DNA from: Streptomyces inusitatus | Lineage (GTDB): Bacteria; Actinomycetota; Actinomycetes; Streptomycetales; Streptomycetaceae | NCBI RefSeq assembly: GCF_014651115.1 | Contig: NZ_BMWG01000017.1 | Coordinates: 30,019 to 94,018, forward strand | DNA: 64,000 nucleotides | Reading direction: 5' to 3' | Shown: in pieces, positions 41,149 through 49,071 of the stretch | How positions within the stretch are numbered: position 1 is the first letter of the stretch | Layout: each line of letters opens with the position of its first letter | Program-made: the position numbers and the translations under genes | The notes under the pieces: generated by a model | What the model was told of the DNA's origin: nothing | What the model saw: only the letters and a program-made list of their open reading frames with translations | The model's database searches: none

Positions 41149-42255
41149 ATGCCCAAGCCCGGAGAATTGACCTTTGTCGCGCCCCGCGGAGCCAAGAAGC
41201 CCCCGCGGCACCTCGCCGACCTCACGCCCGCCGAGCGCAAGGACGCCGTCGCCGCGATCGGCGAGAAGCCGTTCCGCGCCAAGCAGCTCTCGCAGCACTA
41301 CTTCGCGCGGTACGCCCACGACCCGGCCCAGTGGACCGACATCCCGGCCGCCGCGCGGGAGAAGCTCGCCTCCGAGCTGCTTCCCGATCTGATGTCCGTC
41401 CTGCGGCATGTCTCGTGCGACGACGACACCACCCGCAAGACACTGTGGCGGCTGCACGACGGGACCCTCGTGGAGTCCGTGCTGATGCGCTACCCGGACC
41501 GGGTGACGATGTGCATCTCCTCGCAGGCCGGCTGCGGGATGAACTGCCCCTTCTGCGCCACCGGGCAGGCGGGTCTCGACCGCAATCTGTCCACCGCCGA
41601 GATCGTCCACCAGATCGTCGACGGCATGCGCGCCCTGCGCGACGGCGAGGTCCCCGGCGGACCCGCCCGGCTCTCCAACATCGTCTTCATGGGGATGGGC
41701 GAGCCGCTGGCCAACTACAAGCGGGTCGTCGGCGCGATCCGCCGGCTCACCGACCCCGAGCCCGACGGGCTCGGCCTCTCCCAGCGCGGGATCACCGTCT
41801 CCACCGTCGGCCTGGTCCCCGCCATGCTGCGCTTCGCCGACGAGGGCTTCAAATGCCGTCTCGCCGTCTCGCTGCACGCCCCGGACGACGAGCTGCGCGA
41901 CACCCTCGTCCCGGTCAACACCCGCTGGAAGGTCCGCGAGGTCCTGGACGCCGCCTGGGAGTACGCGGAGAAGTCCGGCCGCCGCGTCTCCATCGAGTAC
42001 GCCCTGATCCGCGACATCAACGACCAGGCCTGGCGCGGCGACCTCCTCGGCCGGCTGCTCAAGGGCAAGCGGGTCCATGTCAACCTGATCCCGCTCAACC
42101 CGACCCCCGGTTCCAAGTGGACCGCCTCCCGCCCGGAGGACGAGAAGGCGTTCGTCGAGGCGATCGCCGCCCACGGAGTGCCGGTGACCGTCCGCGACAC
42201 CCGGGGCCAGGAGATCGACGGCGCGTGCGGACAGCTCGCCGCCGCCGAGCGCTGA
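41149..42255 (+). CDS. rlmN: Dual-specificity 23S rRNA/tRNA adenine-C2 methyltransferase RlmN
   Basis: This radical SAM enzyme methylates A2503 of 23S rRNA and A37 of some tRNAs. The 368 residues contain the Cx3Cx2C cluster motif GCGMNCPFCATG (about 125-136) binding 4Fe-4S, the GMGEPL motif, VSLHAPDDELR, and IPLNPTPGS. A C-terminal Cys occurs in EIDGACGQL (about 359), the residue methylated during catalysis; an upstream Cys at CRLAVSLH is likewise kept. GGAGAG precedes the ATG. The region between cdsA and this gene contains the cdsA terminator. Confidence 0.97.
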   Translation: MPKPGELTFVAPRGAKKPPRHLADLTPAERKDAVAAIGEKPFRAKQLSQHYFARYAHDPAQWTDIPAAAREKLASELLPDLMSVLRHVSCDDDTTRKTLWRLHDGTLVESVLMRYPDRVTMCISSQAGCGMNCPFCATGQAGLDRNLSTAEIVHQIVDGMRALRDGEVPGGPARLSNIVFMGMGEPLANYKRVVGAIRRLTDPEPDGLGLSQRGITVSTVGLVPAMLRFADEGFKCRLAVSLHAPDDELRDTLVPVNTRWKVREVLDAAWEYAEKSGRRVSIEYALIRDINDQAWRGDLLGRLLKGKRVHVNLIPLNPTPGSKWTASRPEDEKAFVEAIAAHGVPVTVRDTRGQEIDGACGQLAAAER

Positions 42256-42283
42256 GCCGTCTCCGTCTCCGTATCCGTGTGAA

Positions 42284-42325
42284 GGCCGTCGGACCGGTCC
42301 GCTGACCCGGTCCGCTCCGACGGCC
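42284..42325 (+). terminator. Hairpin after rlmN
   Basis: GGCCGTCGGA (42284-42293) and TCCGACGGCC (42316-42325) form a perfect 10-bp stem. It separates rlmN from the thiamine operon. The lone TACTCT at 42362-42367 further on is a likely -10 for the riboswitch transcript. Confidence 0.6.
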
Positions 42326-42406
42326 GCCCCCCGGCCCTGCCGCCGCGCGCCCCTGACCTTGTACTCTGGGCTCGAACATCCCCATGGATGACATCTTCAT
42401 ATTTTT

Positions 42407-42500
42407 CCGACAGGGGAGCGCCACAGCGCTGAGAGTGCGGTACCCGACAGACCGCAGACCCTCTGAACCTCGCCCAGGTCATTCTGGGTAGGAAGTTCGG
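42407..42500 (+). ncRNA. TPP (THI-box) riboswitch aptamer
   Basis: All conserved TPP aptamer elements are visible in order: CAGGGGAGC (from 42411), GCTGAGAG (42428-42435), TGCGG and CCGCAGACCCTCTGAACCT, CCAGGT-CATTCTGG, then GTAGGAAG. P1 is closed by CCGA (42407-42410) with TCGG (42497-42500). It binds thiamine pyrophosphate and represses the downstream thiamine ABC importer genes. Confidence 0.96.
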
Positions 42501-42519
42501 TCGTTACTCAAGCTGTTGC

Positions 42520-42556
42520 GCCCTGCCCGGATTCTCCTCGGAGAACCGGGCGGGGC
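42520..42556 (+). terminator. Riboswitch expression-platform hairpin
   Basis: A strong stem (GCCCTGCCCGG-A-TTCTC with GAGAACCGGGCGGGGC) lies 20 bases after the TPP aptamer and 35 bases before the thiB GTG. It ends in CCGCGTCTCTT. It may be the terminator formed on TPP binding; AGGAGG (42579-42584) lies further downstream and is not in the stem. Confidence 0.55.
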
Positions 42557-42591
42557 CGCGTCTCTTCCTGGTCCCTCCAGGAGGAATCTCA

Positions 42592-43692
42592 GTGAGAACC
42601 AAGAAGATCACCGTCACCGCGATCGCCGCGGCGCTGGGCGTCACCGCGCTCGCGGCCTGCGGCGGCGGCGAGCCCGCCGAGGGCGGCGCGTCCGGCTCCA
42701 CCGGCGCCAAGTCCAAGACCGTGACCCTCGTCAGCCACTCCTCCTTCGCCGCCTCCGAGGCCGTTCTCAAGCAGTTCACCAAGGAGACCGGCTACCAGGT
42801 CAAGGTGCTCAAGAGCGACGACGCCGGCGCCGCCCTCAACAAGGAGATCCTCACCAAGGGCTCCCCGCAGGGCGATGTCTTCTTCGGCGTCGACAACACC
42901 CTGCTCTCCCGCGCCCTCGACAACGGACTCTTCACCCCGTACCAGGCCAAGGGCCTGGACCAGGTCGAGGCCGGCGTCCAGCTGGACGCCGAGAAGCACC
43001 GGGTCACCCCCGTGGACACCGGCGACGTCTGCGTCAACTACGACAAGAAGTACTTCGCCGACAAGAAGCTGGCGCCCCCGCGCACCTTCGACGACCTGAT
43101 CAAGCCCGAGTACAAGAACCTCCTGGTTGTGGAGAACGCCGCCACCTCCTCGCCCGGCCTCGGCTTCGTCCTCGGCACCGTCGCCCGCTACGGGGACTCG
43201 GGCTGGCAGGACTACTGGAAGAAGCTCAAGGACAACGGCGTCGCCGTCGTCGACGGCTGGGACCAGGCCTACAACGAGGAGTTCTCCGGCTCGGCCGGCG
43301 GCAAGAAGGCCAAGGGCGACCGGCCGCTGGTCGTCTCCTACGCCTCCAGCCCGCCTGTGGAGGTCCTCTACGCGGAGCCCCGGCCCAAGAAGGCCCCCAC
43401 CGGGGTCGCCACCGAGACCTGCTTCCGGCAGATCGAGTTCGCCGGACTGCTGACCGGCGCGAAGAACGAGGCGGGCGGCAAGGCGCTGCTGGACTTCCTG
43501 GTCTCCAAGACCTTCCAGGAGGACATGCCGCTCAACATGTTCGTCAACCCGGTCGTGAAGGGGGCGAAGCTGCCCGAGCTGTTCACCGAGTTCGGCGTGG
43601 TGATCGACAAGCCGTACACCGTGGCCCCCGACAAGATCGCCAAGAACCGTGAGCAGTGGGTTCAGTCGTGGTCCTCGCTCGTACTGAAGTAA
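42592..43692 (+). CDS. thiB: Thiamine ABC transporter substrate-binding lipoprotein
   Basis: The 366-residue protein is a ThiB-type periplasmic-style binding protein anchored as a lipoprotein: MRTKKITVTAIAAALGVTAL then AAC with a lipobox Cys23. Body features include GDVFFGVDNTLLSRALDNGLF, DVCVNYDKKYF and WDQAYNEEF, typical of thiamine-family binding proteins. The GTG at 42592 has AGGAGG eight bases before it. The upstream TPP riboswitch makes thiamine or TPP the ligand with good confidence. The gene is the first in a thiBPQ operon. Confidence 0.94.
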   Translation: MRTKKITVTAIAAALGVTALAACGGGEPAEGGASGSTGAKSKTVTLVSHSSFAASEAVLKQFTKETGYQVKVLKSDDAGAALNKEILTKGSPQGDVFFGVDNTLLSRALDNGLFTPYQAKGLDQVEAGVQLDAEKHRVTPVDTGDVCVNYDKKYFADKKLAPPRTFDDLIKPEYKNLLVVENAATSSPGLGFVLGTVARYGDSGWQDYWKKLKDNGVAVVDGWDQAYNEEFSGSAGGKKAKGDRPLVVSYASSPPVEVLYAEPRPKKAPTGVATETCFRQIEFAGLLTGAKNEAGGKALLDFLVSKTFQEDMPLNMFVNPVVKGAKLPELFTEFGVVIDKPYTVAPDKIAKNREQWVQSWSSLVLK

Positions 43693-45365
43693 CCCGCGCC
43701 GCCCGCAGGGCCAGGGTGCGGGGAAACGCGACGCGGCTCGGCCTGATGGCCGTGCCCGTCGCGTTCTTCGCCGTCTTCTTCGCCCATCCCGTCGCCGCCA
43801 TCGTCGGACGCGGCCTCAGGGACGGCGGAGTGTGGCAGTTCGCCAAGGCCGGCGAGGTGCTCGGCCGCGCCGACCTCCAGCGGGTGCTCTGGTTCACCAC
43901 CTGGCAGGCGCTCGCCTCCACCGCGCTCACCCTGCTGATCGCGCTGCCCGGCGCGTATGTCTTCGCCCGCTACGACTTCCCCGGCAAAAGGCTGCTGAGG
44001 GCCGCCGTCACCGTGCCCTTCGTCCTGCCGACCGTCGTCGTCGGCAGCGCCTTCCTGGCGCTGCTGGGCCGCGGCGGACTCCTGGACGAGCTCTGGGGAA
44101 TCCGGCTCGACACCAGCGTCTGGGCCATCCTCCTCGCCCATGTCTTCTTCAACTACGCGGTCGTCGTCAGAACCGTGGGCGGACTCTGGTCCCAGCTCGA
44201 CCCGCGCCAGGAGGAGGCCGCCCGGGTCCTGGGCGCGGGACGGTTCACGGCCTGGCGGCGGGTGACGCTCCCCGCGCTCACCCCCGCCGTGGCCGCCGCC
44301 GCCCTCATGGTCTTCCTCTTCACCTTCACCTCCTTCGGCGTCGTCCAGATCCTCGGCGGACCGACCTTCGCCACCCTGGAGGTGGAGATCTACCGGCAGA
44401 CCGCCCAACTGCTGGATCTGCGCACCGCCGCCGTGCTCACCCTGGTCCAGTTCGCGGCGGTCGGGGCCGTGCTCGCCGTCCACGCCAAGGCCGTACGCCG
44501 CCGGGAGACCGCGCTGAGACTGGTCTCCCCCGCGCAGACCTCCCGGCCCCCGCGCGGCCTCGGCCAGCGCGCCCTGCTCGGCGCGGTGATCGCCACCATC
44601 GCGCTGCTCCTGCTGACCCCGCTCGCCGTACTGGTCGAGCGGTCCTTCGACACCCCCGGCGGCTACGGCCTCGACTACTACCGGGCCCTCGGCACCCTCG
44701 ACGAACGCGGCGCGGCCTTCCTCGTACCGCCGATCGAAGCGGTCTGGAACTCCCTGCGGTACGCGCTGGCCGCCACCCTGATCGCGGTCACCGTCGGCGG
44801 GCTCGCCGCGGCCGCGCTCACCCGGCGGGCCGGCCGGCTGGTGCGCGGCTTCGACGCGCTGCTGATGCTGCCGCTCGGCGTCTCCGCCGTCACCGTCGGC
44901 TTCGGCTTCCTGATCACCCTGGACAAGCCGCCGCTGGACCTGCGGGCCTCCTGGATCCTGGTGCCGCTCGCACAGGCCCTGGTCGGCGTCCCCTTCGTCG
45001 TACGGACCATGCTGCCCGTGCTGCGCGCGGTGGACGGACGGCTGCGCGAGGCGGCGGCGGTACTCGGAGCCTCCCCCGCGCGGGTCTGGCGGGAGGTTGA
45101 CTTCCCGATGGTCCGCAGGGCGCTGCTGATCGCCGCCGGATTCGCCTTCGCCGTCTCCCTCGGCGAATTCGGGGCCACCGTCTTCATCGCCAGACCCGAC
45201 CACCCGACCCTTCCGGTGGCGGTGGCCCGCCTCCTCGGCCGCCCCGGCGAACTCAACTACGGACAGGCGATGGCCCTGAGCACGATCCTGATGGCCGTCT
45301 GCGCGGCGGCGCTGCTGTTGCTGGAGCGGACCCGGGTCCGCGGTTCCTCCGCTGGAGAGTTCTGA
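43656..45365 (+). CDS. thiP: Thiamine ABC transporter permease ThiP
   Basis: The 569-residue protein has two fused permease halves, each with about six helices and a cytoplasmic EAA loop (EEAARVLGAGRFTAWRRVTLP in the first; LREAAAVLGASPARVWREVDFP in the second). This duplicated single-chain form is typical of ThiP/SfuB transporters. The GTG at 43656 overlaps the thiB end by 37 bases; a GTG at 43668 is an alternative, neither with a strong ribosome site. It overlaps the ATPase gene as TGATG. Confidence 0.92.
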   Translation: MGSVVVLARTEVTRAARRARVRGNATRLGLMAVPVAFFAVFFAHPVAAIVGRGLRDGGVWQFAKAGEVLGRADLQRVLWFTTWQALASTALTLLIALPGAYVFARYDFPGKRLLRAAVTVPFVLPTVVVGSAFLALLGRGGLLDELWGIRLDTSVWAILLAHVFFNYAVVVRTVGGLWSQLDPRQEEAARVLGAGRFTAWRRVTLPALTPAVAAAALMVFLFTFTSFGVVQILGGPTFATLEVEIYRQTAQLLDLRTAAVLTLVQFAAVGAVLAVHAKAVRRRETALRLVSPAQTSRPPRGLGQRALLGAVIATIALLLLTPLAVLVERSFDTPGGYGLDYYRALGTLDERGAAFLVPPIEAVWNSLRYALAATLIAVTVGGLAAAALTRRAGRLVRGFDALLMLPLGVSAVTVGFGFLITLDKPPLDLRASWILVPLAQALVGVPFVVRTMLPVLRAVDGRLREAAAVLGASPARVWREVDFPMVRRALLIAAGFAFAVSLGEFGATVFIARPDHPTLPVAVARLLGRPGELNYGQAMALSTILMAVCAAALLLLERTRVRGSSAGEF

Positions 45366-46390
45366 TGGCACTGCTCAAGCTCGACGGTGTGACCGTACGG
45401 TTCGGGGCCCGGGCGGCCCTCGACTCGGTGGACCTGGCGGTCGCCGAGCACGAGATCGTCTGCGTACTCGGCCCGAGCGGCAGCGGCAAGTCCACCCTGC
45501 TGAGAGTGGTCGCCGGACTCCAGCCCGCCGACACCGGCCGGGTGCTGCTCGCGGGCACGGACCTGTCGGGGACGCCGGTGCACCGGCGCGGCGTCGGGCT
45601 GATGTTCCAGGACCATCAGCTCTTCCCCCAGCGCGATGTCGGCGGCAATGTCTCCTTCGGGCCGCGGATGCGCGGCGCGGACCGCGCCGAACAGCGCCGC
45701 AGGGTCGCCGAGCTGCTGGAACTCGTCGGCCTCCCCGGCGCGCAGGGCCGCGCCATCGCCTCCCTCTCCGGCGGCGAGCAGCAGCGGGTCGCGCTGGCCC
45801 GCGCGCTGGCCCCCGAACCCCGGCTGCTGATGCTGGACGAGCCGCTCGGCCAGCTCGACCGGGGGCTGCGCGAGCGGCTCGTGATCGAGCTGCGCGAACT
45901 CTTCGGCAGGCTCGGCACCACCGTCCTCGCCGTCACCCACGACCAGGGCGAGGCCTTCGCGCTCGCCGACCGGGTGGTGGTCATGCGCGACGGCCGTATC
46001 GCCCAGGCGGGCACCCCGCTGGAGGTGTGGCGGCGGCCTGCCGACGAGTTCGTGGCCCGCTTCCTCGGCTTCGACAATGTGGTCGCCGCGAGGATCGCCG
46101 ACGGCGTCGCCGACACCGTGTGGGGGCGGATCCCGGTGCCCGCGGGCTCCCCCGAGGGCGCGCGCGACCTCCTGGTGCGCCCGGCGGGCGTACGGATCAC
46201 GGCCGCCGGGGGCGACGGGCCGGTGTATGCCGTGGAGTCCTGTACGTTCCGGGGCAACCATGTGGCGGTACGGCTGAGGCCGCCCGGCGGACCACTCCTG
46301 GAGGCGGAGGTTCCGCTGCGGGACGCGCCCGAGGCGGGCGCCGAGGTCACGGTGGCCTTCGCCGCCGACGAGGTGGTCGTGCTCGGCTGA
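45365..46390 (+). CDS. thiQ: Thiamine ABC transporter ATPase
   Basis: The 341-residue ABC ATPase powers thiamine uptake with ThiBP. It has Walker A GPSGSGKST (36-44), Q-loop MFQDHQLFPQ, signature LSGGEQQRVALARAL, Walker B LLMLDEPLG, and H-loop VTHD. The C-terminal 110 residues form a TOBE-like regulatory domain (VRPAGVRITAAGG, then SCTFRGNHVAV). The ATG overlaps the end of thiP. Being longer than E. coli ThiQ, it resembles Fbp/Pot-type ATPases; the riboswitch supports thiamine. Confidence 0.92.
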   Translation: MALLKLDGVTVRFGARAALDSVDLAVAEHEIVCVLGPSGSGKSTLLRVVAGLQPADTGRVLLAGTDLSGTPVHRRGVGLMFQDHQLFPQRDVGGNVSFGPRMRGADRAEQRRRVAELLELVGLPGAQGRAIASLSGGEQQRVALARALAPEPRLLMLDEPLGQLDRGLRERLVIELRELFGRLGTTVLAVTHDQGEAFALADRVVVMRDGRIAQAGTPLEVWRRPADEFVARFLGFDNVVAARIADGVADTVWGRIPVPAGSPEGARDLLVRPAGVRITAAGGDGPVYAVESCTFRGNHVAVRLRPPGGPLLEAEVPLRDAPEAGAEVTVAFAADEVVVLG

Positions 46391-46417
46391 GCCCGGCCGC
46401 CGGGCCGGTCGACCGGC

Positions 46418-46879
46418 TCAGCCCGGGGTGCACGCCGCCGCGATCGCCGCGGCGTCCTCGACCACCCGGTAGCGGACGATCAGGCCGTCCCGGACCGTCA
46501 GCCGCATGGTGAACGGCGAGCTGAACGATTTGCCCGTGGCCCGGACCGTCCCCGCGAGCCGTCCGCCGAGCAGGGCCTGATCGCCGTCCACGGAGATCGC
46601 GTCGACGGAGGTGCCGGCCGGGTCGGCCCGCTGCCCGGCGGCCAGCTCACGGAAGTGGTCGGCGACATCGGCCCTGGTGCGGCGCGGCTTGATCCAGGGG
46701 ACCGCCGGATTCTCGGCGATCACCCAGTCGACCCGCTCCGCGAACAGCTCCGCGATCCTGCCGGGATCGCCCTCCTGGACCCGGGCCAGAAACGCCAGCA
46801 CGGTCGTCCTCGTCGGCTCTCCGGCGTCGCTCACCCGGTTCGTGTCGCCGGTCGTGGTGCGTCGTACGGCTGTGCTCAT
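46418..46879 (-). CDS. SnoaL-like (NTF2-fold) protein
   Basis: The 153-residue protein belongs to the cone-shaped NTF2/SnoaL fold: FLARVQEGDPGRIAELFAERVDWVI, a mid-region WIKPRRTRADVADHFREL, and the C-terminal strands FTMRLTVRDGLIVRYRVVED. Such proteins include polyketide cyclases, ketosteroid isomerase relatives and many of unknown function. A later start at VSDAGEPTR is possible, since the first 15 residues are not conserved-looking. It follows the ABC exporter on the same strand, 112 bases away. Confidence 0.8.
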   Translation of the reverse strand: MSTAVRRTTTGDTNRVSDAGEPTRTTVLAFLARVQEGDPGRIAELFAERVDWVIAENPAVPWIKPRRTRADVADHFRELAAGQRADPAGTSVDAISVDGDQALLGGRLAGTVRATGKSFSSPFTMRLTVRDGLIVRYRVVEDAAAIAAACTPG

Positions 46880-46991
46880 GCGCGCTGTCTCCCTCGGGCC
46901 GTCGGCCGCCGGGGCTCCGCCGCCCGGCTGGGTACCGATCCTGCCGCGCCCCGCCGGAGGGGTCGATGACCCCGGAGGTAAGGGAGGGCGC

Positions 46992-48155
46992 TCAGCGGGC
47001 CAGCGGCACCGCCGCCAGCGTCGCCACCGCCCAGGTCACGGGGGTGAGGACGAGCAGCAGTGCCAGCACTCGCAGCAGCGCGGCCAGCCGCAGGGCGCCC
47101 GCCGAGGCTCCCAGCCGGCGCAGATTCTCCGTGGCGGCCGAGCGGGACTGACGGGCCTCGACCGCCGAGGTGATCAGGGTGGCCGCCGTGCAGGCGATCA
47201 CGAGGGTCGCGCCCAGACCGGTCAGCGGACCGAAGGGGTGCGGGCCGGTGTCGTGCAGCGTCCAGACCGTGATCACCGCCGACGCGACCGCGCACACCAC
47301 CCCCAGCGGGCGGCCGATCCTGCGTGACTCCTCCATCAGGATCCGGCCGGCCAGCAGCCGGGCCGCGCCCGGGCGGCGCGCCTGGAGGAGACGGCCGCAG
47401 AAGTGGGTGAGGGCGGGCCCCGCGAGCGCGAGCCCGACGGCGGTGAGCGCCCAGCCGAGCAGCGAGCCGGCCGGATGCCCGTCGAACTGGCCGGGCAGCG
47501 GCAGGGAGACGCCCCGGTCGGCGTGGGCCGCGTAGGTGCCGACCGCCAGGCCCGCCGTGGTCAGCGCGCAGCCCCAGGGCAGCCCGCCCGGCGGCCGCGG
47601 CGGAGCGGTTGCCTCCGGTGCTTCGGCTTCGGCCGGTGCCGGGGCGCCGCGCGGGCGCAGTGCCAGCGCCGCCGCGAGGGTGGTGCTGAACGGCACCAGC
47701 GCCAGCAGGATGAGGGCCGCGCCGGTGGGCAGCGGACGCCCCGAGGCGAGCGGCTCCGCCGCCGCGCCGTCGAACGGCAGCCCGGTCAGATCGCCGCGCA
47801 GATGGAGGAAGAACAGCAGGGCGAGGGCGCTGCCGAGAGTGCCGGCCACCGCGGTGGAGACCGCGGCGAGCACGGCCAGCCGACCGGGCCCGAGCCCGAC
47901 CGCGGAGAGCCCGGTACGGGGGCGGGTGGCCGGATCCGTACGCGCCACCACCACCGCCAGATGCACCGTGGCGGCCAGCGGCAGCGCGCACCAGAGCAGC
48001 CGTTGCAGGGAAGCGGCGGAGTCGCCGGGGTGGGCGAGCGCGTGGGTCAGCGAGCTGAGCAGCAGAAAACCGACCCCGGCCGATGCCGCCGCGACCAGCA
48101 GCCTGCGCAGCAGCACCAGGGGGTGGGAGCCTCGGGTCAGACGGAGAGCGAGCAC
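46992..48155 (-). CDS. ABC transporter permease, Streptomyces-type exporter
   Basis: The 387-residue membrane protein begins with a helix (LVLLRRLLVAAASAGVGFLLL) and has perhaps eight hydrophobic segments, with an Ala/Pro-rich loop (PRGAPAPAEAEAPEATAPP) in the middle. It looks like a FtsX-class permease half seen in actinobacterial two-gene exporters. The GTG at 48155 lies inside the ATPase gene and overlaps it by 19 bases; a longer frame extends through the ATPase but is spurious. The substrate cannot be read. Confidence 0.78.
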   Translation of the reverse strand: MLALRLTRGSHPLVLLRRLLVAAASAGVGFLLLSSLTHALAHPGDSAASLQRLLWCALPLAATVHLAVVVARTDPATRPRTGLSAVGLGPGRLAVLAAVSTAVAGTLGSALALLFFLHLRGDLTGLPFDGAAAEPLASGRPLPTGAALILLALVPFSTTLAAALALRPRGAPAPAEAEAPEATAPPRPPGGLPWGCALTTAGLAVGTYAAHADRGVSLPLPGQFDGHPAGSLLGWALTAVGLALAGPALTHFCGRLLQARRPGAARLLAGRILMEESRRIGRPLGVVCAVASAVITVWTLHDTGPHPFGPLTGLGATLVIACTAATLITSAVEARQSRSAATENLRRLGASAGALRLAALLRVLALLLVLTPVTWAVATLAAVPLAR

Positions 48156-48874
48156 TCGGCCTGGCCTTCCGCGTCGGCGGCTTCCGGCGTGTCGGTGCGT
48201 CTGCCGTCGAGGAGTGTGACGGTGCGGTCGGCGAGCGCGGTGACCTCCGGGTCGTGGCTGGCGAGTACGACGGTGATCCGGTGCGAGCGGGCGGCGGCGA
48301 GCAGGGTGCGCAGCACCAGGGCCCGGTCGGCGCGGTGCAGCGTCGCCGTCGGCTCGTCGGCGAAGACCACCGAGGGCACCGCGATCAGGGCCCGCGCGGT
48401 GGCGGTCCGCTGGCGCTGCGGCTGGGTGAGGGCGTGCGGCCGGCGGTTGGCGTGCGCGCTGATGTCCAGATGCTCCAGCCACTCCAGCGCGGCGGCTCTG
48501 GCCTGCCGGTGCGGGGTGCCGCGCAGCAGCAGCGGCAGGGCGGCGTTCTCCCACACGGTCAGCTCCGGCACGAGCGAGGGTTCGGGGCCGATCCAGCCGA
48601 AGCGCTCCCGGCGCAGCCGCTCGCGCCGGAGCGCGGTGAGGGTGTGCACGGGGGAGCCGTTGAACCAGACCTCGCCCTCGTCCGGGACGGTCTGGCCGGA
48701 GAGGCACCGCAGCAGGGTGGTCTTCCCGCTGCCGCGCGGTCCGCACACGGCGAGGATCTCGCCCTCCCCGACCCCGAGCGAGACGCCCGCGAGCGCGGGT
48801 GAGCCGGTGTGGGAGTGATGGAGCGAGAGCGCCCGGAGCGCGTCGTCGTCCGGCGGGGCCACCATGGCGTACAC
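48137..48874 (-). CDS. ABC transporter ATPase with degenerate signature motif
   Basis: The 245-residue ATPase has Walker A GPRGSGKTT (45-53), Walker B VVFADEPTA and H-loop LASHDPE. The ABC signature, normally LSGGQ, reads LTQPQRQR, and the Q-loop Gln is replaced by Pro/Glu (WIGPEPSL). This suggests impaired or altered ATP use, or a partnership with another ATPase not encoded nearby. The start may be at Met4 (48865). It is coupled to the permease. Confidence 0.82.
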   Translation of the reverse strand: MYAMVAPPDDDALRALSLHHSHTGSPALAGVSLGVGEGEILAVCGPRGSGKTTLLRCLSGQTVPDEGEVWFNGSPVHTLTALRRERLRRERFGWIGPEPSLVPELTVWENAALPLLLRGTPHRQARAAALEWLEHLDISAHANRRPHALTQPQRQRTATARALIAVPSVVFADEPTATLHRADRALVLRTLLAAARSHRITVVLASHDPEVTALADRTVTLLDGRRTDTPEAADAEGQAECSLSV

Positions 48875-48991
48875 CTCGGTTCTGATCGGATTTCGGCTTC
48901 CCCGTACGGGGGAACGACGTCAGGGCCGATCGGTCACTCGCACGCTGGGGCCTGTCCGAGGAACCGTAAGGCTCCTCGGAGGCCCGCTCCG

Positions 48992-49054
48992 GGCATACAC
49001 ACGGCCCGGGTACGCGCCATCCACTCGGATGGGCGTACCCGGGCCGTGTGTGCC
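48992..49054. terminator. Very long hairpin between aminotransferase 3' end and ABC gene
   Basis: The arms 48992-49022 and 49027-49054 pair nearly perfectly over about 28 bp with a TA bulge, a single-G bulge and a four-base loop. It lies 17 bases after the aminotransferase stop at 49072 on the minus strand, so it serves as its terminator and isolates the downstream ABC genes. Confidence 0.8.
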
Positions 49055-49071
49055 ACGGATCGGGGCCGGGG

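Noticed and set aside
48156..48746. Extension of the ABC permease frame through the ATPase gene
   Set aside because: Extension is Arg/Pro-rich antisense-like shadow of the ATPase; GTG 48155 begins a proper membrane helix.
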